Below are positions 45,874 through 54,130 of a stretch of DNA of 64,000 nucleotides, piece after piece. The translations under genes were made by a program, and so were the position numbers. Location of the stretch: the NCBI RefSeq assembly GCF_009859475.1, contig NZ_CP044549.1, positions 5,518,001 to 5,582,000 on the forward strand, written 5' to 3'. Source of the stretch: Hydrogenophaga sp. BPS33. Its GTDB lineage: Bacteria > Pseudomonadota > Gammaproteobacteria > Burkholderiales > Burkholderiaceae_C. Under the pieces are notes generated by a model. The model ran no database searches. It was not told the origin of the DNA and saw only the letters and a program-made list of their open reading frames with translations. The stretch's first letter is position 1. Every line of letters starts with the position of its first letter.

Positions 45874-46518
45874 ATGCACCAGTTCAGCTGCATCGACGGC
45901 GCGGCGCTGGACACCGCTACCGCCTACCGCCTGCTGGTGGGCTGCGTGGTGCCGCGACCGGTCGCCTGGATCACCACCGTGGACAAGAAAGGCCGCGTCA
46001 ATGCGGCGCCCTTCAGCTCGTTCAACTATGTGGCGACCAGCCCGCCGATGCTGGCGGTGAACATCGCGCGCCGCGCCGGCGATGGCGCCACCAAAGACAC
46101 GGCACGCAACATTGCAGCCACGCGTGAGTTCGTCGTCAATGTCGCGACCGAGCACGACATGGAGGTGATGCACCACACGGGCCAGGAATTTCCTGCCGAC
46201 GTCAGCGAGACAGATGCGCTTTCGATCGGCCTGCTGCCCAGCCGGCACATGCGCGCGCCGCGCATCGCCAGTTCGCCGGTGCAGATGGAATGCCGGCTCG
46301 ACCAGGCCGTCGTGCTGGGTCGCGGCATCAACACGCTCTACATCGGCGAGGTGGTCGCGTTCCACCTTTCGGATGCGGTCTACGACGGCAACCGGGTCGA
46401 CTCGGTGGCCATGCGGCCGATCGCACGCCTCGGCGGCCCCTTCTACGCAGGGCTCGGCGAGATCTTCCACCGGCCCATGCTGCAGCGTCCGCCTGGCGGT
46501 GAAGGCTGGCAGGGCTGA
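45874..46518 (+). CDS. Flavin reductase-like, FMN-binding split-barrel protein
   Basis: 214 residues. LLVGCVVPRPVAWITTVDKKGRVNAAPFSSFNYVATSPPM is split across the N-terminal half and is the FMN-binding pattern of the flavin-reductase-like DIM6/NTAB family. It continues with DTARNIAATREFVVNVA and a conserved IGEVVAFHL. These proteins bind FMN and act as flavin reductases or oxidoreductases of small substrates. It is the first gene of an apparent three-gene unit with the hydrolase and Bug protein, though 276 bp separate it from the second gene. The ribosome site is weak. Confidence 0.87.
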   Translation: MHQFSCIDGAALDTATAYRLLVGCVVPRPVAWITTVDKKGRVNAAPFSSFNYVATSPPMLAVNIARRAGDGATKDTARNIAATREFVVNVATEHDMEVMHHTGQEFPADVSETDALSIGLLPSRHMRAPRIASSPVQMECRLDQAVVLGRGINTLYIGEVVAFHLSDAVYDGNRVDSVAMRPIARLGGPFYAGLGEIFHRPMLQRPPGGEGWQG

Positions 46519-46794
46519 GTCCCATGCAACAGGCGTTGTCCGTCACGCAGTGCTGCGTCCTCCACATTCCCTCTGCAGCCATTTCGCCCACGATGCGCAC
46601 CAGGTGCGTGGTCGCTGCCGTGACGGCGCGGTGATGCAGATGGCGCACCGCCTGGGCATGCGGCCCGGCGTGGGCTGCGCCATCGGGCCATGCAGGTATG
46701 CGGCCCGGATGCCAGCGCCAGCTGCATATCTGCTTTGTGGTGCTGAGGCTGGCATCACCCAGGGGGGCTGCCGAGAATCCATGGCGAGACAACC

Positions 46795-47625
46795 ATGGAA
46801 ACAAATCTCCCCACGCCCCATCTCCCCTGGCCTGGCCGGCACGTGGCCGTTCCCGGTGCGAGCCTGTGGACCGTGGACAGTGGCGGCACCGGCACCCCCC
46901 TGGTGCTGTTGCACGCCAACACCGGCACGGCACAGTCGTGGCAGGAACAGTTCGGGCCATTTTGTGCCGCAGGATACCGGGTCATCGCGTTCGACCGCCG
47001 CGGCTGGGGACGCAGCGAGACCGTGCCCGGCACTGGGGAGCAGCCGGGCAGTGTGGCGGAAGACCTCGACGCGCTGGCCGGCCAGCTCGGGCTGGCACGG
47101 TTTCACCTGCTCGGCATCGCCGGGGGTGGCTTCGTCGCGCTCGACTATGCGGCCTGGCGGCCCGAGCGGGTGCTCAGGCTCGCGATCTGTGCCAGCAACG
47201 GACGTTTCACCGAACCCGGGATGCAGGCCTTCTACGAGCGCATCGCCGTCCCAGGTCTGACTGGGCGACACGAGGTGCGTCCCTGGCTCGAAGTGGGCGC
47301 CGCCTATCGCGCGGAAAACCCCGAAGGCTTCGCACGGTTCTGCGCGATGGAACACAACGCGCAGCAAGCGGGCGCGCCTGCACAGCCCCTGCGCACACCC
47401 AACACCTTCTCCAAGATCGCCGCCATCCCTCACGACACGCTGGTGCTGATGGGCGGTGCGGACCTGCTGGCGCCGCCCGCGCTGATGCGCGCCTGGGCCC
47501 GCCACCTGCCGCGCACGACGATCGCCACCATTCCCGACGGCGGCCATTCACTGAACTGGGAGAGGCCGCGTGAATTCAATGACGCGGTGCTTCGGTTCCT
47601 GGCCTCCCCCCTTCCCACCACTTGA
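46795..47625 (+). CDS. Alpha/beta-hydrolase fold protein lacking the nucleophile Ser
   Basis: 276 residues. Standard fold landmarks: PLVLLHANTGTAQSWQEQF (oxyanion region), VIAFDRRGWGRSE, then the nucleophile elbow LLGIAGGGFVALDYA. The expected G-x-S-x-G reads G-I-A-G-G, with Ala109 where Ser should be (codon gcc). The other triad members look intact: D223 (GGADLLAPP) and H251 (DGGHSLNW). A serine-hydrolase mechanism is therefore doubtful; it may be a hydratase/lyase-like or inactive homologue. Located 12 bp before the Bug-protein gene. Confidence 0.88.
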   Translation: METNLPTPHLPWPGRHVAVPGASLWTVDSGGTGTPLVLLHANTGTAQSWQEQFGPFCAAGYRVIAFDRRGWGRSETVPGTGEQPGSVAEDLDALAGQLGLARFHLLGIAGGGFVALDYAAWRPERVLRLAICASNGRFTEPGMQAFYERIAVPGLTGRHEVRPWLEVGAAYRAENPEGFARFCAMEHNAQQAGAPAQPLRTPNTFSKIAAIPHDTLVLMGGADLLAPPALMRAWARHLPRTTIATIPDGGHSLNWERPREFNDAVLRFLASPLPTT

Positions 47626-47637
47626 ACGGAGACATCC

Positions 47638-48639
47638 ATGACCAGGCCCTTCATCCCCCACGGCACGGACCCACTGCTGACCCGCCGCACCCTGCTGCAG
47701 CTCGGCGCCTGCCTGACGCTGCCCGGCGGCGCTGCCATGGCCCAGACGCGCGTGACCCGGCTGGTCGTGCCCTACACGCCGGGCGCATCGAACGACATCG
47801 TGGCGCGCCTGTTCGCCGATGCCATGGCCAGGCGCACCGGCAACACATGGATCGTGGAAAACAAGCCGGGTGCGGGTTCGATGCTGGGTACCGAATTCGT
47901 CGCCAAGGCAACGCCCGACGGCAGCACCCTGCTGCTGTGTTCGGCGGCCAACATGGGCGTGTTGCCCGCCACGCGCAAGACGATCCGCTACAACGTGCCG
48001 CAGGACTTCACCTTCCTGGCGCGTGTCGCGAGCTCGCCCTACGCGCTTACCGTGCGCTCCTCGGTGCCAGCGGCCAACTTCGCCGAGTTCGTCAAGCTCG
48101 CCAAGGCCCGTCCGGGTGGCATCCGCGTGGGCGCATCGGGCATAGGCGCCCTCGACTACATGGGCGCATCGATGCTGAATGCGGAGTTGGGCATCGATCT
48201 GCAGATCGTGCCCTACAAGGGCATGGCCGGCGTGCTGAACGACCTGAGGGCTGGGCAGATCGAGGCCGCGATCGTCAGTCCCGGCACGATCGAACCGCTG
48301 GCAAAGGAAGGCCACGTGCGGGTGCTGACCGTGCTGGACGACCGGCGCAGCGCCGTGTTGCCCGAGGTCCCGTCGTCTGTGGACATCGGGCAGCCCAGGC
48401 TGAAGGTGGTCAACTGGTGGGGCATCGCGGGGCCGGCGCGCATGCCGGCGGCCACCGCCGACGCCTTGCGGCAGGACATGGCGGCGGTGCTGGCCAACCC
48501 GGCATTCACCAGGTCGATCGACGACAAGGGCTACGACCCGGCCGCGCTGGTAGGCGAGCCGTTCACCCGCCACGTGGCGAGCGACCTCGCGGTCTGGAAG
48601 GGCGTTGCCTCGCAAGCCCGGATTTCGATCGACGAGTGA
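47638..48639 (+). CDS. Bug/TctC-type tripartite tricarboxylate binding protein
   Basis: 333 residues. A twin-arginine-like leader (LLTRRTLLQLGACLTLPGGAAMA) precedes RLVVPYTPGASNDIVARLFADAM, ENKPGAGSMLGTEFVAKATPDG, VPYKGMAGVLNDLRAGQIEAA and VPSSVDIGQPRLKVVNWWG, the Bug family pattern. These periplasmic proteins bind carboxylated or aromatic small molecules for TctAB-type transporters. No TctA or TctB is nearby; orphan Bug proteins are abundant in Burkholderiales. It probably delivers or senses the substrate handled by the two preceding enzymes. Confidence 0.92.
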   Translation: MTRPFIPHGTDPLLTRRTLLQLGACLTLPGGAAMAQTRVTRLVVPYTPGASNDIVARLFADAMARRTGNTWIVENKPGAGSMLGTEFVAKATPDGSTLLLCSAANMGVLPATRKTIRYNVPQDFTFLARVASSPYALTVRSSVPAANFAEFVKLAKARPGGIRVGASGIGALDYMGASMLNAELGIDLQIVPYKGMAGVLNDLRAGQIEAAIVSPGTIEPLAKEGHVRVLTVLDDRRSAVLPEVPSSVDIGQPRLKVVNWWGIAGPARMPAATADALRQDMAAVLANPAFTRSIDDKGYDPAALVGEPFTRHVASDLAVWKGVASQARISIDE

Positions 48640-48749
48640 TTCACGAAGGCCCTGCCGGCGGCTGATACCGGCGCTCGATCCCTCCGCTACGATGCGCCAT
48701 ACCCATCGGGCGCGGATGTTGCGTGCCCGGTCACCTCCGAGGGCCACCC

Positions 48750-50555
48750 ATGACGACGACCACCACCACCGACGCCGAACCCGCCGCTCCCCGCCCTGCC
48801 CGCTTCTGGCCCATGCTCAAGAACGTCGGCGCCTTCGCCATGCCCTACTTCCAGTCCGAGGAGAAGTGGCGTGCGCGCGGCTTGCTGCTGGCCGTGGTGC
48901 TGCTCAACCTGGGCACGGTCTACATGCTGGTGCAGATCAACGAGTGGTACCGCGTGTTCTACGACGCGCTGCAGAACAAGGACCAGGCGGTGTTCTGGCA
49001 GCAGATCGGGCGCTTCGGCTGGCTCGCGCTGATCTACATCGTGCTCGCGGTCTACAAGTTCTACCTCACGCAGATCCTGCAACTGCGCTGGCGTGTCTGG
49101 CTCACCGACCACTACATGGGCCGCTGGCTCGCCCACAAGGCCTTCTACCGCATGGAGCTGGCGCGCTACACCTCCGATGAGCACGGCAACCCCGACAACC
49201 CGGACCAGCGCATCCAGGAAGACCTCAACCTCTTCACGAGCTACACCGTCACGCTCTCCATGGGCATGTTCAACGCCCTCATCACGCTGGTGAGCTTCGT
49301 CGGCATTCTCTGGACGCTCAGTGGATCGCTGACCTTCACCGTGCCCGGCTTCCTGGGCGGCGGGCAATGGGAGATCGTGGGCTACATGGTGTGGGCCGCG
49401 GTGCTGTACTGCCTGGTGGGCAGCGCCATCGCGCACTGGATCGGCCGCCCGCAGGTGCGCCTGAACTTCCAGCAGCAGATGTTCGAGGCCAACTTTCGCC
49501 ACCACATGGTGCGGGTGCGCGAGTACAGCGAATCGATCGCGCTGGACGGCGGCGAAGGTGTGGAGCGCCGCCATCTCGACCTGCGGTTTCGCGACGTGAT
49601 GGGCAACTACTTCAGCCTCATCCGCAACCAGAAGCAGCTCACCTGGTTCAGCAGCTTCTTCGCGCAGGCCGCCATCATCTTCCCCATGATCGTGGCCGCA
49701 CCGCGCTACTTCAGCGGCGCGATCCAGCTCGGCCAGCTGATGCAGATCAACTCGGCCTTCGGCCGTGTGCAGGACTCGCTGTCCTGGCTGGTGGACAACT
49801 ACATGGCGCTCGCGGTGTGGAAGGCCACCACCGACCGGCTCACCGGCTTCGAGAAGAGCCTGCAGTACCAGTCGGCCACGCGCGAGAAGCTGAGCACCAC
49901 CGCGTCGGACGACCACATCCGCGCGCAACACCTCGACGTGGCCTTGCCCGATGGCAGCACGCTGCTGGCCGATGTGAACGTGGACGTGAAGCCCGGCGAC
50001 ACCGTGCTGCTGCACGGCCCCTCGGGCAGCGGCAAGTCCAGCCTGTTCCGCGCGTTCTCGGGCATCTGGCCGCACGCGCGCGGCCATGTGGCGCTGCCCA
50101 AGGACACCATGTTCATACCGCAGCGCCCGTATTTCCCCGACGGCCGTCTGCGCGACGCGCTGGCCTACCCCGATCCGGCCGACCGGTACACGGACGCCGA
50201 ATTGCGCGAGGCGCTCGAAGCCGCCTTGCTGCCCGGCTTGAGCGACCAGCTCGACCGCGAAGATGCCTGGAGCCAGAAGCTCTCGGGCGGCGAACGCCAA
50301 CGCCTGGCGATCGCGCGCGTGATGTTGAAGAATCCCGCCTGGGTACTGGCCGACGAGGCCACCAGCGCGCTCGACGAAGAAGCCGAGGCCACGATCTACC
50401 AGCGCCTGGTCGATCGCGTGAAGCAAGCGCACGGCGCGATCGTCTCGATCGCGCACCGCTCCACCTTGGCGGCACACCACCGCCAGCGCTGGGCCTTGCG
50501 CGCCAACACAGCGGAGCAAGGCGCACGCTACCGCCTGGATATCTCGACCGACTGA
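48750..50555 (+). CDS. SbmA/BacA-family ABC transporter (fused permease-ATPase)
   Basis: 601 residues from the ATG at 48750; a GTG at 48723 is less likely since a gaggg site precedes the ATG. About six membrane helices (roughly 45-340), including LLLAVVLLNLGTVYMLVQIN and the conserved EWYRVFYDALQNKD, precede an ATPase domain with GPSGSGKSS, LSGGERQRLAIAR and VLADEATSALD. Family members (YddA, SbmA/BacA, Rv1819c) move antimicrobial peptides, bleomycin-like compounds, cobalamin or very long-chain fatty acids. Substrate here unknown. Confidence 0.92.
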   Translation: MTTTTTTDAEPAAPRPARFWPMLKNVGAFAMPYFQSEEKWRARGLLLAVVLLNLGTVYMLVQINEWYRVFYDALQNKDQAVFWQQIGRFGWLALIYIVLAVYKFYLTQILQLRWRVWLTDHYMGRWLAHKAFYRMELARYTSDEHGNPDNPDQRIQEDLNLFTSYTVTLSMGMFNALITLVSFVGILWTLSGSLTFTVPGFLGGGQWEIVGYMVWAAVLYCLVGSAIAHWIGRPQVRLNFQQQMFEANFRHHMVRVREYSESIALDGGEGVERRHLDLRFRDVMGNYFSLIRNQKQLTWFSSFFAQAAIIFPMIVAAPRYFSGAIQLGQLMQINSAFGRVQDSLSWLVDNYMALAVWKATTDRLTGFEKSLQYQSATREKLSTTASDDHIRAQHLDVALPDGSTLLADVNVDVKPGDTVLLHGPSGSGKSSLFRAFSGIWPHARGHVALPKDTMFIPQRPYFPDGRLRDALAYPDPADRYTDAELREALEAALLPGLSDQLDREDAWSQKLSGGERQRLAIARVMLKNPAWVLADEATSALDEEAEATIYQRLVDRVKQAHGAIVSIAHRSTLAAHHRQRWALRANTAEQGARYRLDISTD

Positions 50556-50670
50556 TCGCAGCCCACACGGTTTTGCATTCCAGCGTAGAACAAGGCGGAT
50601 TGCCGAAGACCGTGCAGTCGCACGGCAAGGTGGATGAGTGGCATCCTCTCGCGCGTGCCCCTCACCCCAA

Positions 50671-50693
50671 CCCTCTCCCCAGAGGGGCGAGGG
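50671..50693. repeat. Extragenic palindromic repeat
   Basis: ccctctcccc-aga-ggggcgaggg with flanking ctcacc and gtgaagg matches a repetitive extragenic palindrome seen across many proteobacteria. It forms a GC-rich hairpin after the SbmA-like gene and may help end or stabilise its transcript. Confidence 0.6.
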
Positions 50694-50726
50694 AGTGAAG
50701 GCACGGCCTCCGGAGGGAAGGGTCTG

Positions 50727-50818
50727 CATCCAGAGGCATTGAGGGACGGCCCCGCCGACCCAAGATGCCGCACTCTCTCCGGCGCGCGTGCCTACATCCA
50801 GAGGCATCAAGGGACGGC
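50727..50818 (+). repeat. Direct repeat pair of about 24 bp
   Basis: catccagaggcattgaggga(cggc) at 50727-50750 recurs as catccagaggcatcaaggga(cggc) at 50795-50818, 68 bp apart, with two differences. The function is unknown. Confidence 0.6.
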
Positions 50819-51020
50819 TTGTATGGTTGAGGTGTTGGGGTGGAGGGCCTGGAAGTACGGCTATCGGCTTGGACCGACTGGCGGAGATTGCCCCCACCCC
50901 GCCTTTCAGCGTCGATAAGGAACTGAGCGGCACCCAGTAGCGCCGATCTTGAAGCAAGCTAACGCGGCTGGCGGGAATTTCCACCCCAACACTTGCCATT
51001 CTTTCTCGCAGGAGGTTGCC

Positions 51021-51974
51021 ATGCAAGAAGTCCATGTGTTCATCGGGGTAGATGTGGCCAAGGCCGAACTCGTCGTCGCCACGGCCTCCCAACCAGGATG
51101 CCGCAGCATCGCCAACGAGGTCGGCGCCATCAGCGCCTGGCTGCGTGAGCTACCAGACAACACCCTTGTGGCCATGGAGTCCACCGGGCGCTACCACCAA
51201 CTGCTCGCCACCCTGGCACACGCAGCGGGTCTGCAGGTGTTCGTGCTCAACGCCCGCGATGTGTTCTTCTACGCCCGCGCCCTGGGCGCTCGGGCCAAGA
51301 CCGATCGGCTCGATGCCCATGTGATCGCCCGTTACCTTCTTGAACATCATGAGCACCTGCACCCCTGGCAGGCTTGCTGCCCCGCGCTCGCTCAGGTCAA
51401 CACCCTGCTCGCGCAGCGTTGGACGGTAGTGACCAAACGCACCGCGCTGCACCAGTCGCTACAGGGCTGTGATGCAGCCATCGCTGCCGAGCTAGGGGCC
51501 CTGGATGCGGCCTTCGCCACGCTGCTCAAGGCCATGGATGCGCGCATCGCAGCACTGTTCGCAAAGGATGCCCGCTTGGCAGAGCAACGGGCTTTACTGC
51601 AAAGCATCGTGGGCGTGGGCGCGCAAAGCAGTGCATTGCTGGCCAGCGTGCTGGCCCAGCTGGACTTTGCCAGCGCCGATGCCTTGGTGGCCTACAGTGG
51701 GCTGGACCCGCGTGCCTGTGATTCGGGCCGCAGTCGAGGCCACCGAAGGCTCTCAAAACGCGGACAACCGGCTCTACGACGCCAGATGTACCTCGCCGCC
51801 ATGTCGGCCTGCCACACCAAGACATTTGAAGCCACGTACAAGGCTTTGCGCCAGCGCGGCCTGAAGACCACCGAAGCCCTCGTTGTACTGGCTCGCAAGC
51901 TCCTGCGTATCGCCTTTGCCGTCTGGCGCTCTGGCAAACCATTCGAGCCTCAGCGATATGCACCCAGCGCTTGA
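51021..51974 (+). CDS. IS110-family transposase
   Basis: 317 residues from the ATG at 51021, preceded by a strong aggagg site. An N-terminal DEDD-type (RuvC-like) catalytic domain shows FIGVDVAKAELVVA (D), VAMESTGRYH (E) and KTDRLDAHVIARYL (D, D). The C-terminal Transposase_20 domain with SIVGVGAQSSALLASVL and VAYSGLDPRACDSGRSRG includes the serine-bearing region. IS110 members use a bridge RNA from the flanking non-coding ends for target choice. The open frame is intact, so the element may be active. It is inserted between the SbmA-like gene and the lysR gene. Confidence 0.92.
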   Translation: MQEVHVFIGVDVAKAELVVATASQPGCRSIANEVGAISAWLRELPDNTLVAMESTGRYHQLLATLAHAAGLQVFVLNARDVFFYARALGARAKTDRLDAHVIARYLLEHHEHLHPWQACCPALAQVNTLLAQRWTVVTKRTALHQSLQGCDAAIAAELGALDAAFATLLKAMDARIAALFAKDARLAEQRALLQSIVGVGAQSSALLASVLAQLDFASADALVAYSGLDPRACDSGRSRGHRRLSKRGQPALRRQMYLAAMSACHTKTFEATYKALRQRGLKTTEALVVLARKLLRIAFAVWRSGKPFEPQRYAPSA

Positions 51975-52012
51975 CTTCTATCCATAGAACCTCCGCCGGC
52001 CCGAGATGCCGT

Positions 52013-52076
52013 CCTCCCTCGAAGCGCCGAAGGCGCGCTACAGAGGGGGGAAGCCGCGTCAGCGGCGCAGGGGGGA
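52013..52076. repeat. Comamonadaceae-type extragenic repeat
   Basis: The stretch with aagcgccgaaggcgcgctac, then agaggggggaagccgcgtca and gcggcgcaggggggag, is of a kind repeated many times in Comamonadaceae genomes (from memory, not checked). It contains small palindromes (gcgcc-gaa-ggcgc; gccgc-gtca-gcggc). It overlaps the last codons of the lysR gene. Confidence 0.5.
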
Positions 52077-52955
52077 GCTCTCTACTTCACGGCGAAAGCG
52101 CGCGACGAGTTCGTCTTCCAGCGCCGAACTGGGAAAGTTCGGGTTGCGCAGGCGGTAGATCTTGTGCACCGGCGCGCGGCGGATCGGCCGAAAGCTCAGC
52201 TTGCCGCTGGGCCAGGCCCGCGCGGTGAGGTTGTCCACCACGGCAATGCCGCAACCCGCGGCCACCAGCGCGCAGGCCACCTGCCCCGAGCGCACCTCGA
52301 TCTGCGAGCGCGCGGTCTGCAGTTGCTCGGCCAGCGCCGAGTCCACGAACGAGCCCTGCGGCGTGTCGGGCGCGAACGCGATCAAGGTCTCTCCCAGCAC
52401 CTCGGCCAGGGACACATGGGCCGCCTGCTCGAACCGGTGTCCCTTGGGCATGACGCAGCTCAGCGTCCACCGCCCCACCACCTCGGACACCAGCGGCGGG
52501 TGATCGACCATCAGGTTGCTGAAACCGACATCGGCCTCGCCGCGCGCAAGCAGGCGCGTCATGTCGCGCTTCAAGTGCGATTCGATGTGGATCCTGGCCG
52601 CGGGGAAGGCCGCCACCATGCTGGCGATGGCCTCGGGCAGCAGCTCCAGCACAAGGCTCGGACTGGCCAGCACCCGCAAGGTCTGCCCACCGCCGGCGCG
52701 CAAGGCGCTGGCGCGCTCCTTGATGCGGTTCACGCCCAGGTACACCTGCTCCACTTCGGCAAATAGCGCGTGCGCTTCCGGCGTGGGCTGCAAACGCCCT
52801 CGGTTGCGCTCGAACAGGCGCACCCCCAATTGCAATTCGATGTGGCCCAGCATGCGGCTGATGCCCGGTTGCGACACGTGCAGCAGCCTGGCCGCATCGG
52901 TCACCGAACCGGCCAGCATGGTGGCGCGAAAGACCTCGATCTGTCGCAGGTTCAT
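52059..52955 (-). CDS. LysR-family transcriptional regulator
   Basis: 298 residues. The N-terminal winged HTH ([40 protein letters not shown]) is canonical; the effector domain (about 90-290) includes [20 protein letters not shown] and [19 protein letters not shown]. It is divergent from the Bug/FAD genes with 148 bp between starts containing a T-N11-A dyad, so it most likely controls them in response to their substrate. The C-terminus ends inside an extragenic repeat. Confidence 0.93.
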   Translation of the reverse strand: MNLRQIEVFRATMLAGSVTDAARLLHVSQPGISRMLGHIELQLGVRLFERNRGRLQPTPEAHALFAEVEQVYLGVNRIKERASALRAGGGQTLRVLASPSLVLELLPEAIASMVAAFPAARIHIESHLKRDMTRLLARGEADVGFSNLMVDHPPLVSEVVGRWTLSCVMPKGHRFEQAAHVSLAEVLGETLIAFAPDTPQGSFVDSALAEQLQTARSQIEVRSGQVACALVAAGCGIAVVDNLTARAWPSGKLSFRPIRRAPVHKIYRLRNPNFPSSALEDELVARFRREVESSPLRR

Positions 52956-52978
52956 GTGCGTTCGCTCCTTTCAACAAC

Positions 52979-52993
52979 ATAACTCCATGTTAT
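52979..52993. promoter_or_regulatory. LysR-type T-N11-A operator
   Basis: ATAAC-TCCAT-GTTAT is a perfect 5-bp dyad with five-base spacer and fits the T-N11-A rule for LysR-family recognition sites. It lies 24 bp upstream of the lysR start and about 110 bp upstream of the Bug gene. A second dyad, acgtc-ca-gacgt, occurs at 53024-53035. Confidence 0.7.
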
Positions 52994-53103
52994 GCATCCA
53001 GGAAGCAATGGTATTGGATGGTTACGTCCAGACGTCTTAGCATGACCACAACCTCAACGGCCCTGGTTCCTGACCAGGCCTTTCAAGCACCCGGAGACAA
53101 CGC

Positions 53104-54117
53104 ATGAACCGATCCACCACATCCCCCTCCCACGTCCTGCGCCGCCGCGAACTGCTGATCGGCGCCGGCGCGCTCGCGGGCGGCTTTGCCGCATCGCCGC
53201 TGAGCGCGCTGGCCAATACCGCGTGGCCCACACGCCCGGTGCGCATCGTGGTGCCCTTCGCCCCCGGTGGCGGTGCCGACAGCTCGGCGCGCGTGCTGGC
53301 CGAGCTCTTCGGCACCACCCTGGGCCAACCCTTCATCGTCGACAACAAGCCCGGCGCGGGCAGCGCCATCGGCGTGAACCACGTGGCCCAGAGCAAGGAC
53401 GGCCACACGCTGCTGATGGGCAGCAACAGCATGGTGATCAACTCGCTGCTCGTACCCAACATCGGCTACGACGTGAACAAGGATTTCGACGTGGTCGGCA
53501 TGGTCTCCGACCAGCCCTTGGTGTTGGTGGTGCCGAGCAATTCGTCCCTCCAGACCTTGAACGACATCGTGCAGCAAGCCAAGGCCGACCCTGGCAAGCT
53601 CACCGCCGGCAACAGCGGCAACGGCACCTTGGCCCACCTCACCGCCGAGATGTTCTCGGGCGAGGCCGGCATTGAGTTCACCCATGTGCCGTACAAGGGC
53701 GAGAGCGCCATGATGCCGGACGTGCTCGCCGGCCTGGTGTCGCTGGGCTTCCTGAACCTGCCCAGCGTGTTGCCGCACATCCGCGCCGGCAAGCTGCGCG
53801 CGATCGCCGTGTCCTCGCCCAAGCCGGTAGCCGACCTGCCGGGCGTGCCCACGCTGCGCTCGCTCAACTACCCGAACCTCGAGATGCAAGGCTGGGCGGC
53901 GCTGTTCGCCCCCAAGGGCAGCATTCCCGCGGCCGGCCTGGCGCAACTGGAAACGATGCTCTCCAAGGCGCTGCAGTCCGATACGGTCAAGACCAAATTC
54001 GCGTCCATCGGCGTGGCACCCGTGCTCAAGACCCGCGCCCAGGCGGGCCAGTTCATGCGCGCCGAACTGGATCGCTACGCAGGCGTGATCAAGTCGCGCG
54101 GCATCAAGGCGAGCTAA
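53104..54117 (+). CDS. Bug/TctC-type tripartite tricarboxylate binding protein
   Basis: 337 residues. A twin-arginine-like leader (VLRRRELLIGAGALAGGFAA) and a Bug domain: RIVVPFAPGGGADSSARVLAEL, DNKPGAGSAIGVNHVAQSKDG, VPYKGESAMMPDVLAG, VPTLRSLNYPNLEMQGW. It is a periplasmic ligand-binding protein for an unknown carboxylate. It is divergent from lysR and 13 bp before the FAD oxidoreductase gene, forming a LysR-Bug-oxidoreductase catabolic unit. Confidence 0.93.
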   Translation: MNRSTTSPSHVLRRRELLIGAGALAGGFAASPLSALANTAWPTRPVRIVVPFAPGGGADSSARVLAELFGTTLGQPFIVDNKPGAGSAIGVNHVAQSKDGHTLLMGSNSMVINSLLVPNIGYDVNKDFDVVGMVSDQPLVLVVPSNSSLQTLNDIVQQAKADPGKLTAGNSGNGTLAHLTAEMFSGEAGIEFTHVPYKGESAMMPDVLAGLVSLGFLNLPSVLPHIRAGKLRAIAVSSPKPVADLPGVPTLRSLNYPNLEMQGWAALFAPKGSIPAAGLAQLETMLSKALQSDTVKTKFASIGVAPVLKTRAQAGQFMRAELDRYAGVIKSRGIKAS

Positions 54118-54130
54118 GAGACGAAACCCC

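Larger units (their letters stand above)
50556..51020. other. Repeat-rich intergenic region before the IS110 transposase
   Basis: No gene is supported over 465 bp. It holds a palindromic extragenic repeat at 50671-50693, a direct repeat pair at 50727-50750 and 50795-50818, and at its right end presumably the left end of the IS110 element. IS110 elements lack terminal inverted repeats, so the boundary cannot be placed by eye. Confidence 0.6.

Noticed and set aside
46519..46794. Possible LysR or other gene remnant between the flavoprotein and hydrolase genes
   Set aside because: A minus-strand frame ends in RTWCASWAKWLQRECG-like sequence reminiscent of a regulator C-terminus, but nothing else supports it.
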